DNA of 64,000 nt from Mytilus edulis. Taxonomy: Eukaryota > Mollusca > Bivalvia > Mytilida > Mytilidae. The stretch's first letter is position 1. Each line of letters opens with the position of its first letter. The notes under the pieces are model-generated. The model was given only the letters and a program-made list of their open reading frames with translations. It made no database searches and was not told the origin of the DNA. The position numbers and the translations under genes were made by a program. This document shows positions 24,601-35,016 of this stretch, piece after piece. The stretch spans positions 73,211,960 through 73,275,959 of the forward strand of contig NC_092345.1 of assembly GCF_963676685.1 (NCBI RefSeq), given 5' to 3'.

Positions 24601-27600
24601 TATTAGAACACCCTTTTGAATTTTCTTGTCATATAAACCGATGAAAGTTGTCCTACATGTATGTTCAATGAATTTTGATGACAATTGACATTTATACTAT
24701 TTTTCAAGTTATAACAGGAAGACTCAGTTGTACATTTTTATAGACCTATTTTCGTCTGTTTGTTATCTTAAGGCCATTCAATTCTAATTAGAAATTCGAT
24801 CAAGAAATAGACCATATTGCCAATATAACATACCAGTTTCTCCATCTCTAGTAAAATTCTCTGATCTCCATTGTTGTTCCTGTTGACGCCGCTGTTCTTC
24901 AAGTTTTATTCTCAACAGTTCTTCCTCTTTTTTCTGTGGAAGAAAAAGATTTCAATGAATCAATTACAACTTTGTTATAAATATCATCCACACTTCCAAT
25001 GTAATCTTTGGATTGAGGAAAATAAGATGAATTTACATTAGTTCAACAAAATGTCTCCCTATTGTGAATAAAGGAATCTACACATGATGTTCATCGGTAA
25101 ATTTAAGACTAGCATCAGTAATATTGATAGCTTGATATTTACCATTCCTAATATGTTTAAGTTTTTCAATCTTGCTGTACAAGAAAATTTACGGAAATTA
25201 TGAAACAAATCGCATTTTACAGCCATTGTGACTGACCACTTACTTTGATTTGTTCTTTTTGTATCTCAATCTCTCGTTCTCTCTCTAGCTCTTTCCTTAG
25301 GTTGATGTCGAACACCTCCTTTCCTATCCCGAGATCTATATCCTGTCTCCATAGTACCTCAATGAGATCAAGATCCTGGAAAATACAAATATAATAGAAA
25401 ATATAACCCACATCCTATAAACACAGGAAATAAATGATAATGTCGTGCTTAATGAAAACACATGAGCCAGATATACATGTATATAAATATATTTATATAA
25501 TAAACTTGTACTTTAATGACTACACAACATTAATTTTACCATTTTTGGAAATCTCAAGCACACTGACTTAACTAGTACATATGTACCTTCAACATTCTTG
25601 TATCTGTATACACCCTGTAATTAAGATGTTCTCAATTTCAAGTGTACTACACATATTTGTAAATTGCCCCTTTTTCTTAAATCAGTATTTTGGACACATT
25701 TTAAAGTTGTGAAATACAAGTGTTTATACTGTAGAATGATATATATTACTATTGTCTTGTTTGTATTATGTAATCCAACAGTAAAATTACAATAAATATT
25801 GTTCTCAATTACAGTTTGTGTTTTATATTGAGTTTCATTTCTATGGCCAAAATCTAAAAAATCAACACCATATGGTAATGTTACAATTTATACTGCAACA
25901 TTTGATATGAACACCTGCAAAATTAGAAGAGAAAATATTCATGATGGAGTGTTACCAATAGCATTGAATTCAACTTTATTCTCTTGTACAATCAACATTT
26001 TTCTTTAATGGTTCACAACGAAAAAGTTTCAAAGCCATAAAAAGTATCACCCAATAAAACCAAGCACCATTTTGGGAGATCCAATCTGAAAGCATTTTCA
26101 AACATGAAAACAATACATAGGCATGAGAAATCTGAAATGCCATAAGTGACCATGATATTGACCATTCAATATGAAAAAAAACAAAATAAAATGAAGAAAT
26201 ATTAATGAGAAAGCAACCAAAAACAAGACTGCACAAGCTGAAATATCTTGCCAGCTTTTTAGCTTTACCAATGGCAATGATTGAATTTTACGATGCATGG
26301 CATACTACAGGTATAACAGAAACTTAATACTTAACCAATGAACCAAGAAAATGAGTTCAAGGTCAGATGAACCCTGCTGGACAGACATGTACAACTAGCA
26401 ATTATTCCATACACCAATCAAACAACCTACTGCTTATCATCTGAGAAATGGACCCAACACAACAGCTATTCAAAGCCTATCCAAAAACAATTCTACTCAA
26501 CATTCACTTAGTACATGTATATGCTTTAACCCTTTCCTCCATAATGACACCTTTTGACGTAAAAATCCTATGCGAATCAAGTATTTAAAAAAAAAGTATC
26601 CATGGAGGAAAGGGTTAAGTAAATTAATAACATAATATTATAATCTCTATTTTTGAACTAGATTTGCAGATGATGGAATAGTATTCATATTTGTGAAACA
26701 GAAAGAAAAACCTTCCTTTTTGCAAGTCAAATAGAAAAATCTTTTTTACTTGTTAGCATACTATAACCATTTTATGAACCCTAGGCAAAATGAATTACTA
26801 ATTAATCTATCAACTTCAATCGTCATCCAAATGTTATACGACCGTCATCCAAATGAAATATGACCCATCTTTTTTCTAACTATACCCTTGTTAAGTTACC
26901 ATTACATCAAAACAAAATTGTCTACCTATATGAAGTAACAAAAGCTTCTTTGTCATGGAACAATAAGTTTGAATCAAATGTGTGTTCAGGTAAGTAGGTG
27001 TATGACCTCAATTACAAAGCTCTAACCTGACCCGCAGTGTCACAGCCCCAGGACACAAAATCAAGTTCACTCACTGAAGCCTGACTAATTGAATCAATTT
27101 GATGGCGCCTTGGATAAAGCTAGTAAATACTTTCTTAATTCCTTTCAAATGAAAATATTTTTTCAAATATTTTACTTTTTTTTTAACTTTTGTTAGATTA
27201 TAAGTAAATGTTAAAACATATGATTATTCAAGTACAGTGCAAGTTTTTCTTTTATATGCTTCTACAACTGATAGCATTTTAACAACAACACTATGAAGTT
27301 AAACTACTGGTATATCAACTCATTTGTTCTTTATTACCAATAAAAGTGTCACACCTAACAATTATTTAAAAAATTCTGTTTCCCTTAAATTTACTTTAAA
27401 TGAACACAATGTAAATGAAACATGAGAGGAAGTAACAAACATGTGAGTCACTTTTTGTGGTTGTCTCCATAGAAACAAAGTTATTATGCATGGAGGTGGA
27501 TGGAAAAACCTTTAAAAGTAAATAAACCTAATATTAAGGTTCACCTGACAGTTACAAAATATTCTAAAATTAACAACCATCTCCCTTTTGACTGTTTCAA

Positions 27601-30600
27601 CGTAGTCTGTCAACACTGGTCTCACACTTTATATTATTGAAACACTGATGATTAGTGGGAAATCATAAATAACATGATTTGGTGAAATAAGTAAATAAGG
27701 CCAAATACAGGTTTATAACCAAGTCTATTTAATATCATGGTAATATCACTAATTTTACAGGATTTGAATAACATAAAATTAGTATCAAGTCTTTTAAAGT
27801 ATGGTTGGAAACCTGATAATTGTGACTGAAGTCAGGATAAACCTCCTTAAATGAGCAGATCTAATACATGATGATGTCCCCTCAGTAAGAACTTCATTGA
27901 TGGCACTCACTTAATATTTTACGATTGCATCTTTAATATAGTAAGAACCTTGGCAATGACTTTCGGTTGAATCTTTAAAAGTGAGAACCTTGGCAATGAC
28001 TTTCCGTTGTATCTTTACAATGCTTCAATAGTGAGAACCTTGGCAATGACTTTCAGGGAAACATATATAGTCTCCAATATAGTTCAGCATGTTTGGCACA
28101 AAGCAGAGTTAATCCTCACATAACTACTTTATCATCCTGATATGCATGTAATATAAATAGTACATTTCTCTGAAATTCATTGCCAATGTTCTCACTTACA
28201 TCTGGGCATTATTTTGTCATTTTGACCTGAAGGAAAAAACAATATCAGAATATTGAGGTCTTTGTGTCAAAATGTGATTTCAAACTTTTTAAACTTGCTC
28301 AAGAGTGATTCAATCTCATGAATCATTTATGCAAAATTGGTTCAATTTTGAAGGACTTGTAGTTTTGAAAATAGCACACTGACCCATGCTTCTGATTTTT
28401 TTTTTTTAAAAGCCAGGCAAAATCTTAATTTTTGCTAAGTATAAGAAAGTTTTATCTGAGGAAATATATAGTGATGATCCACCTTCAGCCTACAAAATAC
28501 TTTTTGAAAGAACAGTGCTGAAAACTGTCATTATTAAAAACCTAGGGAATATTATCTATTAAATAAAATATGTCTCTCCAAACATCAGACTTTGGACTCC
28601 ATTTTGTTTGATTTACTTGTATAAGAATAATATTTAAGAAACTTCAACACATTATGTCGATTTGTGTACTTGAAAACTCTATTTTCTGTATGAAAAACGA
28701 TAAGATCTAGTCAATACCATTTAATGTAAATCAAACAAAAGCCTTGCATATTATATAACCTGAAACTTAAATGGGTTTCTTCTCTCAAGGTTCACAGCAG
28801 GGTAACTGAGTAGAAAATGTTGGAAACAATGGAATGTAGTTTATTCTTTGCTGTTGAACATATTATATCAAACTGATTATAATATGCAAAATACTTGAGA
28901 AAACTTCTTAGATAATTTTCAAGATCTTATCTACACATTTAGTCTGTAATATTTCAAATCAATAATATTCCATATAACAATGTATAATGTGTACATTCAA
29001 AAAATTATTGTATTTTTTTCTTAAACAAAATCTTTTCTCTTTTTTTTTCAAAAAAACTTTCAATATTTATACCCCAATTGGCAATATTCTAATTTCATTG
29101 CAAAGGTTCTCAATAAGATGACTCCATAAAATCTGCACTCTTTAAAATCAATCTGTCTCACCACTTTCTGATCAGAGGAGTTTGCCACCCAAATTTGTAC
29201 TTAATTTGAGTTTGTAGGTAATAAGTATTGTGTATAAGTCTCAAAACATTTGGTTGAGTGAGGCTTACTTAAGTTACGAAAAATTCAGCAATATTTTAGC
29301 TGTTACTAGTAAGTCATAACTCTACTAGAACGGGAAAAAGTGACACCATCAAAATTCAAATTTGATCTTCACTTCGTGGTAATGAGCATTGTGAATAAGT
29401 TTCATAACATTTGGTTGAGTCAAACTTAAGTAATATAGAACGGAAACCATCCAAGGGTAAAACTAAATGCACCCTCCGCTAAATAATTGGTGTCCTCGGA
29501 CCCATTTTTATATAATCATTAAAAGGCATAGGTACTTAAAGATATGCCAATTTTTTTTAGCTCCCCGCTTTTTTGTTTTCTTTAATCCAGGTAAAAATTG
29601 AAAACATAATATAAGAGCGCTTATAATGCTATTTTCTATATATTGATTGATTATTCAGGGGCATTAATTTTTCATACATTGTAGTCACCTACCGGTTTAA
29701 AATTCATTGTACTGGAACAAAATACTAACATGAACTATAACTTGTCATGGTGTAAACTACATAACAAATGTCAAGTCAATATCTTCAAACATGAGAAGAA
29801 AAACATGGAAAATTTATTATTTGAGTTAATTTTCTATGTCCAAGAACTTTAATATAGTATAACTCTTGTCAAAATCATTAACCCGGAAATTTTTTGAACT
29901 TGATGTCATAACTCAAATTTGGCTTTAAAATTAGAAAGATCATATATCCTACATTGTCATAGCCAACATGTGTTCTAAACTTTAAGTTGATTATACTTCA
30001 ACTTCTTCAAAAACTACCTTGAACAAAAACTTATACCTGTAGCGGGCACTTTCATTTTGTATGTTCAGTGGACCATGACATTTGGGTAAAATCTCTAATG
30101 TACATGTAGCCTTAAATTTAGAACAATCATATCATAGAACATGTGTACTAAGTTTCAAGTTGATTGAACATCAAAAACTACCTTGACATAAACCATTTAA
30201 CCAGAAGCATCAAATCATAATCTTCAAGCATGAAAAAAAATATGAGCTGGAAACTGATAATTAGCTTGAATTTTGAAGTTCAAGAACCATAACTCTGCAT
30301 AAAAACTTCAGACCAAAACAAAATATGAACTTAATCTGTACAGTTGCTTGTCAAGATTAAACAATATACCAAATATCAAATCAATATCTTCTAACAGGAA
30401 GAAATAAAGTTTTGAAAATTGATTTGCCACTCTGACAGATGGACGACAGACAGTAGGAGTTCAAACATGAGGTCTCCTTTGCCTTCATTGGTATGGAATT
30501 TTGCTACTTAAATGTTGGAGTAAAAGACGAGGGACAATTCCGAAACCAAAATTTGTGTGGAACATTTTCAATTCGCCCAATATCATAACTGTGTACAATT

Positions 30601-33600
30601 TTAAATATCATGTCATTCTCAGACATGTCAGAGGCGATATTTGATTATTTTACTGAAAATCTAGGGCAACATAAACTTTTACAAGGAAGTTTTTTAGAGC
30701 TACATGTAGCAGTACAAAAATTCATCCAGCTTTCAAGTTATACAGAATGAATTAGTATCTTGAAAGTTGGAGAAGAGATTTTGTTAAGTAAAAAAATGTA
30801 ACTGCATACTAGTGCTGTAATTAATATAAAATATTAAGGAAAACTTGGATTATATACCCTTCTGTTGTTTCAATGTTTAACAAATGAAAATCTTAGATTG
30901 ATTTGCACATTGAAAATGTCTACTTTTTATTAAAGGAGCACTAGCTGTCAAATTTATGTTCACCGATTTTAATCAAATTCTCATATCTGATTTACAACAA
31001 TGTAAAACATACAATGTATATCCAAACTTTTAAAAGTCTAAAATAAACAATTAACAGGACACAGGCATGCAAATACGTAGTTTCGTTTCATGTGTATTTT
31101 AGTCAAGATGCCATCTAATTAACTATCGAGTTGACCTCTAAAATCATCCGATGATCATACATGTATAAGCAATGTAAACATACATGTAAATATAGAAGTA
31201 CATGTAAATACATGTAGATTAACCAAACTCATGCTGTTGGATTATTCTAGGTCTATTTAATTTCATATTATATCCGCAACCACCGATTCACATTCACCTA
31301 AAAAATTTCCACAGAGGCCTTTAGAAGGGTTCATGAACCTTAAATGGTTTCAAATACTGTCATACTGTACAGCAACGGAAACTAAAATGCTTCACTGAGT
31401 GCAGCCTGATACGAAAATACAAAGGTCAAACGCTGAACATTTGGAGCAATTTTGGACACAATATTTAAGTTTGATACTGCGCAATTGAAGATTTCTTCTT
31501 GAAACTATTCATAAAATTTAATTTCAAAAACTTAAAAAAAAAAAGAAATATAAACCCCCAGAAAAATTAGAACCCTTCTCCAATCTTTTTTATCCCCCCT
31601 TGGAGTAATTACTCTCAAACTCAATCGCAGCTTTCTTAGTTTTGTGAAATGGAACCTTGCGGTACAATATCAAAGAGATTTGGTCATATAAAAAAACAGT
31701 AACTGCAAGTATTTCACTGTATTTGAGCATATAAAAGTATTTATAAACAATATTTTTCTGTCTTTTTTCTGTCTTTCTTTGAACACTAAAAGAATGGAAA
31801 TTTGAATGGCAATCCCTGATTAAATGAAAGACTGGCAACTGCATCTACACGATGACCAGTGTTCTCCCCAGGATTTTTCTAAGGCTCAAAATTCAAGGGC
31901 CATAACTCTTTTTTATAGTGAACTTTTGTGATCTGAATCAATCAGTCATAAATAATGACATGCAATATGAGTTATAATGCTTTGTGTTGTGTGTTTAATA
32001 ATGCAAAGTATTTATGAATTACAAGAATATATATGAAATAATTTGATTTAAACACAAAAGTTATTTATATTCAGTCCATTAAAGATGTCAAAATAAAAAT
32101 ATTCATCTCTGTACTCTCTACTCTTTCTAGGGATATTTTTTCAAGATAATGTTATTTTGATGGACAGTCTGTTCCTTAACTCTTTAGGGGTTGAAAACCC
32201 CTACTCAAAATAACTTTTGCTTATACCCCTTTAACATTTCTAAGCCATGAAAACTCTGTCAGTGACTTGTCACTGAAACCAGAAACATGGTGCTTGCTTT
32301 TATCACTTGCTAAAACTTTAGCTCGGTTGGGATTAGGGCAAGCAACAATATCTGCGTATACTGACAGCTGAGTGTAGACGGATCAGAGGTGTATTTCCCT
32401 TTTCATTAGAAGTCATTGGTCTGAAAAAATACATCTACTTTCATCATCTGCCTTTTGCTTAGAATTCACCCCTTTGTTATTTGCAGAGAGCATGTTCATT
32501 CAGAATTAATAAAATCGAATATGGTTAAGATATTTGGTATACAACTTTTTAAAACAAAAATATTTTAATGAACAGCTGACCATTTTCCGTAGTTTGACAT
32601 TTATTTTCGCTTCTGTGTGCATTATTGTTAAAACCTATCTTTGACAGGTAGATATAAATGAAACTTCGTTAAAGTTAAGACCATTCAAAGTATTTACTGG
32701 TGACATTATACAGAAGCTGCGGCAATTCCGTACCCGTGTTGATTGTCACATATTTCCCGCACGGATTCACGATTGATGTTCAAAGATTATTTTCTTTCTA
32801 AAAATATGACAGTTTGAGACGAATTTACCTTGCAAGCAACATTTTTCACTTTCAATTAAAATAAATCACTCCTTGTTATCGTTAATCAAAGTTTATTTAA
32901 ATTTTTTCAACTAAAAATACTCTCATTCATAATTTTCATCGTAAATATCTTTAGAAATGTGTATTCAAATTTATCACATGTATTGAACACGTTCTTTGGT
33001 CGTGTTTAAAAAGATTCTTCTTCTCGACCAATGAAAAAAATCATTATTTAAACGGTCAAGTAATCACACACACAATGTGTAAATACAATGTATTTGCGAT
33101 CTATGGTCATCTATTTCTTTCTGCACTGAAGTTTTTAAATTTTTAAATTTTCTTCTAAAAATATCTATTTTCTTGATGATAATTTACGCTATTACATGAT
33201 AAAGAGTCCAATAAGGCTGAGATTAGCATGGCTCAGGTAAAACTAATTAACAGATATTGCGTAACACTGACCGACCTCTCAACGATGATCAGCAACTTGA
33301 CAATTTTAACAAACATTTATTATGAAAATGTGAATATATACACGCTGCGGGATCAAGTATCAAGGGACAGTGGCCAATTAAGACGCTGCAGGATATACAA
33401 AAATATTATGAAGGCGCTGCGGCACCTCAGCTTCATATCGGCCTGGGGAGATCACAGTGTACATGGTTTTTTTATAAGATGAAAAATGCAAGGAGTATAG
33501 GTATTCAGAAGGAAATGTACATAATGCTTAGAAAATCTATTTTTAAAGAACTGTTCATACCTCCCTTGACAGACCATCAAACTGAAAGTCATATTGACTA

Positions 33601-35016
33601 TTTACACTGGATGAGACAGAACTACTTGTGCTACATGTACTGTCAACACCAAGAACAACTTCTTCATATTGCACATTATCATTGCTATCTAAGTTCTGAT
33701 TGTTGTTGCTTGATTCAACATCACTTTGGTCATCAGTGTTTGTTTCTGACTGTACATTATTATTGTTGTTTTGCTCTACAGCTGGTGCTCTTGCAATTTC
33801 TGGTAAATTATTCAAACCAACCAGAAATGTTTCTATTTGTTGAGCTGAATGAGATCTTTGCCAAACAGAAAAACGCCTTAAAGAACGTAAATCTTGAATA
33901 AGATTTTGATATGTCAAATCACTGTAAATTGATTTAGGATTACCACTGCCATAGAAAGAATTGATGTTGTTATTGATGAAGTTAGTTGGAGCTAATGCAG
34001 CTGATGATCCTAGAATAATTTCTTGCACTTCTGGGTAATTTACATAGTGAATGTTCATGTAGTTATTCAAGTCAGTCCTCAACAAACTCAGAACTATGGC
34101 AATTTGCACAAGTCCATCAACAAAGTAGTCTTTAAGCATCTTGTCGATACAACAGGAAGTACTTTGTGGAATTCCTTTCAAAAGTTGTGTACAATGGTTT
34201 TTTTCGGTTTCTTGTCCTTCACTTTGTGAATTTTTATCAATAAGCTGGTGAAAATTGCTAATCCATAATTTCTTATAATTTGGTAAACATCTCAAATGAT
34301 TATTAGTTTTTAAATAAAGCTAATAACAACAATGCCTTTGTTCCCATTTTTAACAGGGAGCGCACGCGGCTGCCATGACACTGACAGCTACTACAGGGAG
34401 AAAATAGACCAGTTTCGTTAAAGTTTGATGTTATAAGTGTATAAATTGTGTAGTCTGGATTGTATTGATATATGTTTGTATCGATATTGTGCGAGATTTC
34501 AACTAAAATTCGTGCAACACTCTGTTTCTTCTAGAATCTTCATAACAAATGTGATTCAGCGAATTAGAAAATGACGTCAAGTAGTTCGGAATCCTCCAGA
34601 TTTTTATTTGTAACAATAAAAAGTTCGAGATACTCCGAAGGACAACTTCCGCTCACCTTTACTAATTTGTTTCCGGGTAACAAACAGGTGAACCGAGAAA
34701 TTGATTAAAATACAGAGCCTCTAATGACCTTTACGCTTCATTTCCCTCCCATTTATATTTCAAAAATCCAAAAAATTGATGATATAAAAAAATTGTCTAA
34801 AAATAAAGTATAATATGGCACACCGGTCATCACTATATTTCAATTGACATTTTACAAAACTGGGTCACACAAGATCACACAAATTCCCAGTGAAAATGTA
34901 ATGAACCCTTGGATTAATATATATAAAGAAATTATTTCCATTAATAACTACAATAGCAAACTTACTTGTGTCAGAGAAGTATTATCTACCGACATAACAG
35001 GTTCTATTTCCATCAT
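14797..35016 (-). CDS. NFE2L1/2-like: CNC-bZIP transcription factor gene (NRF1/NRF2-type), nine coding exons with two alternative first exons
   Basis: Spliced gene read on the minus strand. Seven shared exons (25244-25375, 24834-24933, 23372-23481, 20044-20232, 16815-17175, 16148-16443, 14797-15612) join in frame with GT..AG introns. They follow either of two first coding exons, giving about 860 residues (NRF1-like) or 684 (NRF2-like); human NRF1 and NRF2 are about 770 and 605. In the long form the order is: ER membrane helix (about 7-23), DLG motif (194-209), ETGE (269-272), Neh5-like WQDIVSML (about 384-391), sequon-rich segment, Ser-rich Neh6-like patch, CNC homology (about 709-740), basic region (742-761), leucine zipper (about 763-805), Neh3-like C-terminus. 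The family binds antioxidant-response elements as heterodimers with small Maf proteins and controls oxidative-stress and proteasome genes. Family assignment is very secure; use of both first exons is inferred from homology and phase. Confidence 0.95.
16148..16443 (-). CDS. NFE2L1/2-like: CNC gene shared exon: acidic segment and possible phosphodegron
   Basis: 296 nt entered in phase 1 and left in phase 0. Five sequons (NFT, NDS, NQT, NLT, NIT) precede an acidic stretch and the segment [19 protein letters not shown]. That segment aligns with the Ser-rich part of NRF1 that contains DSGLS, the beta-TrCP/Neh6-type site. Two donors six bases apart are possible (CCA|GTACAT ending at 16154, or CAT|GTAAAT ending at 16148). 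Both keep the frame and differ by residues Val-His. Confidence 0.88.
16815..17175 (-). CDS. NFE2L1/2-like: CNC gene shared exon: Neh5-like activation motif and sequon-rich segment
   Basis: 361 nt, phase 0 to phase 1, acceptor TTTACAG and donor [27 protein letters not shown] matches the Neh5/AD2 motif (human NRF1 and NRF2: QQWQDLMSI, QHWQDLMSI). The rest is Met/Asn/Gln/Ser-rich with nine N-X-S/T sequons, comparable to the NST region of NRF1. It includes an internal duplication of about 17 residues ([14 protein letters not shown] and [14 protein letters not shown]). Confidence 0.93.
17250..17985. repeat. Tandem array of about 165-bp units in a CNC intron
   Basis: Four diverged units share AAACTTAAACTTGATCTGTA, CATCATGGTTAA, CCAAAAATCATCCCAATATC, TGAAAGC and TGTGATTTTCAACAATTT. 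Related blocks occur at 29690-30480. The array ends next to the element at 17985. Confidence 0.75.
17985..19075 (+). repeat. Dispersed bivalve repeat, one full copy plus a shortened second copy
   Basis: The first copy runs from GAGCCTGTGTCGCTCACCTT to CACTTGGCCCTGTGGGCCAG with a GACGACGGAC-rich end. A second, internally deleted copy (about 18771-19075) repeats GACTGTAAAGGGCAATAACT, AACAGTTTATCTCTATCTAT and the same end. Minus-strand ORFs here are repeat by-products. Confidence 0.75.
19420..19670. repeat. Diverged AAAATGAGGTCA-type repeat units
   Basis: GAAAATGAGGTCATGGTTAT and GAAAATGTGGTCAAGGGCAC are about 140 bp apart and resemble units of the 43530-44150 array. Confidence 0.45.
20044..20232 (-). 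CDS. NFE2L1/2-like: CNC gene shared exon: Met/Gln-rich linker
   Basis: 63 codons, phase 0 at both ends, acceptor GATTTCAG and donor CAG|GTACAT. It begins [16 protein letters not shown] and ends in a Gln/Asn-rich segment with one sequon (NMT). No domain is recognised; it lies between Neh2 and the Neh5-like motif, where vertebrate proteins carry their first transactivation region. Support is the open frame, matching phases and typical splice sites. Confidence 0.82.
20640..20735 (+). repeat. Dispersed repeat fragment in a CNC intron
   Basis: CTGTTGTCTTCTCTATGGTC, GGGTTGTTGTC and CCCCATTTCCATTCTCAATT match 23830-23915 and, reversed, 10318-10475. Confidence 0.65.
21221..21405 (+). repeat. Dispersed bivalve repeat in a CNC intron
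   Basis: AATAGATACCAGAGGAACAG through AAACCCCACCAAAAACTGGG and GGTGATCTCAGGTGCTC; same family as 8790-9030. Confidence 0.75.
22300..22380 (-). repeat. Dispersed bivalve repeat fragment
   Basis: Reverse copy of the ATGAGACAACTCTCC family (ends AATCATACCACATCTTCTT). Confidence 0.7.
23372..23481 (-). CDS. NFE2L1/2-like: CNC gene shared exon: completion of ETGE, Pro/Gln-rich
   Basis: 110 nt, phase 1 to phase 0, acceptor TTGTAG and donor CAG|GTAAAT. The split Gly codon (G+GT) followed by GAA completes ETGE, then [19 protein letters not shown] and a Gln-rich run ending NGQYQ. Human NRF1 has DGETGE and human NRF2 has EETGEF at the same place. Confidence 0.92.
23600..23915 (+). repeat. Dispersed repeat in a CNC intron
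   Basis: Contains ACTGAACTAGTGCATATTTT, GGGGCCAGCTGTAGCAC, TTAGGTTGTTGTATCTTTGA and CATTTCCATCTCAATTTTAT, also found in part at 10318 (reverse) and 20640. Confidence 0.65.
24834..24933 (-). CDS. NFE2L1/2-like: CNC gene shared exon: Neh2 helix and first part of ETGE
   Basis: 100 nt, phase 0 to phase 1, acceptor TTCCACAG and donor ACTG|GTATG. It encodes [20 protein letters not shown] and continues to FTRDGET plus the first base of a Gly codon. The Glu/Lys/Gln-rich stretch continues the Neh2 helix. The last residues begin the high-affinity KEAP1 motif ETGE, which is completed in the next exon. Confidence 0.93.
25244..25375 (-). CDS. NFE2L1/2-like: CNC gene shared exon: Neh2 DLG motif
   Basis: 44 codons in phase 0, bounded by acceptor TTTCCAG and donor AAA|GTAAGT. 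It starts [18 protein letters not shown], the low-affinity KEAP1-binding DLG region and one of the most conserved segments of NRF1 and NRF2. A charged helix ([19 protein letters not shown]) follows, equivalent to the Neh2 lysine helix that is ubiquitinated in NRF2. Two lysines lie in that helix within this exon and two more begin the next exon. Confidence 0.95.
26220..26420 (+). repeat. Single unit of the GAGGTCAAGGTCAGATGAAC repeat
   Basis: GCACAAGCTGAAATATCTTG followed by CCAATGAACCAAGAAAATGA and TTCAAGGTCAGATGAACC; the same order occurs at 42030-42172 and 43530-44150. Confidence 0.65.
26526..26618. mobile_element. 85-bp piggyBac-type MITE
   Basis: Flanked by TTAA at 26526-26529 and 26615-26618. 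The ends are perfect inverted repeats CCCTTTCCTCCAT and ATGGAGGAAAGGG. TTAA targets and CCC..GGG ends are piggyBac features. It lies in the intron upstream of the DLG exon. Confidence 0.75.
27941..28200. repeat. Three direct copies and one inverted copy of a 22-bp motif
   Basis: AGAACCTTGGCAATGACTTT occurs at about 27943, 27983 and 28033, spaced 40 and 50 bp. The complement (CATTGCCAATGTTCTCACTT, one gap) is at 28177-28197. It lies within the large CNC intron. Confidence 0.7.
29680..30500. repeat. Diverged tandem repeat block in the large CNC intron
   Basis: Recurring segments (ACTAACATGAACTATAACTT, CAAATGTCAAGTCAATATCT, TTGATTGAACATCAAAAACT) suggest three to four units related to the 17250-17985 array. 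Confidence 0.5.
30930..31275 (-). repeat. Dispersed repeat, reverse copy of 6850-7130
   Basis: Shares the CACCGATTTTAATCAAATTC, ACAATGTAAAACAT, TCGAGTTGACCTC and GGTCTATTTAATTTCATAT blocks in reverse order. An internal stretch is rich in TACATGTA. Confidence 0.7.
31276..33560. other. Remainder of the large CNC intron, no exon recognised
   Basis: Short ORFs at 31590-31844 (minus) and 33228-33482 (plus) have no recognised relatives. An additional non-coding exon cannot be excluded. Confidence 0.4.
33561..34139 (-). CDS. NFE2L1/2-like: CNC gene alternative first exon, NRF1/TCF11-like ER-targeted N-terminus
   Basis: This 193-codon exon begins [21 protein letters not shown] hydrophobic helix at residues 7-23 matches the NHB1 ER anchor of NRF1. 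It is followed by [18 protein letters not shown], which corresponds to the NRF1 segment REIILGPSSA, and by NPKSIYSDL, like NRF1 HPKSIDLD. The C-terminal half is Asn/Ser-rich and acidic. The exon ends FDGLSRE at donor GAG|GTATGA, phase 0, and joins [11 protein letters not shown], paralleling human NRF1 KED-IDLIDILWRQ. The reading frame stays open upstream to an ATG at 34295; 34139 is chosen because it matches the NRF1 start. NRF1-type proteins are inserted in the ER, extracted by p97, deglycosylated and cleaved before entering the nucleus. Confidence 0.92.

Noticed and set aside
33228..33901. Plus-strand ORFs of 84 and 140 codons
   Set aside because: The larger is antisense to the NRF1-like coding exon; the other lies in the CNC intron without homology or splice context.
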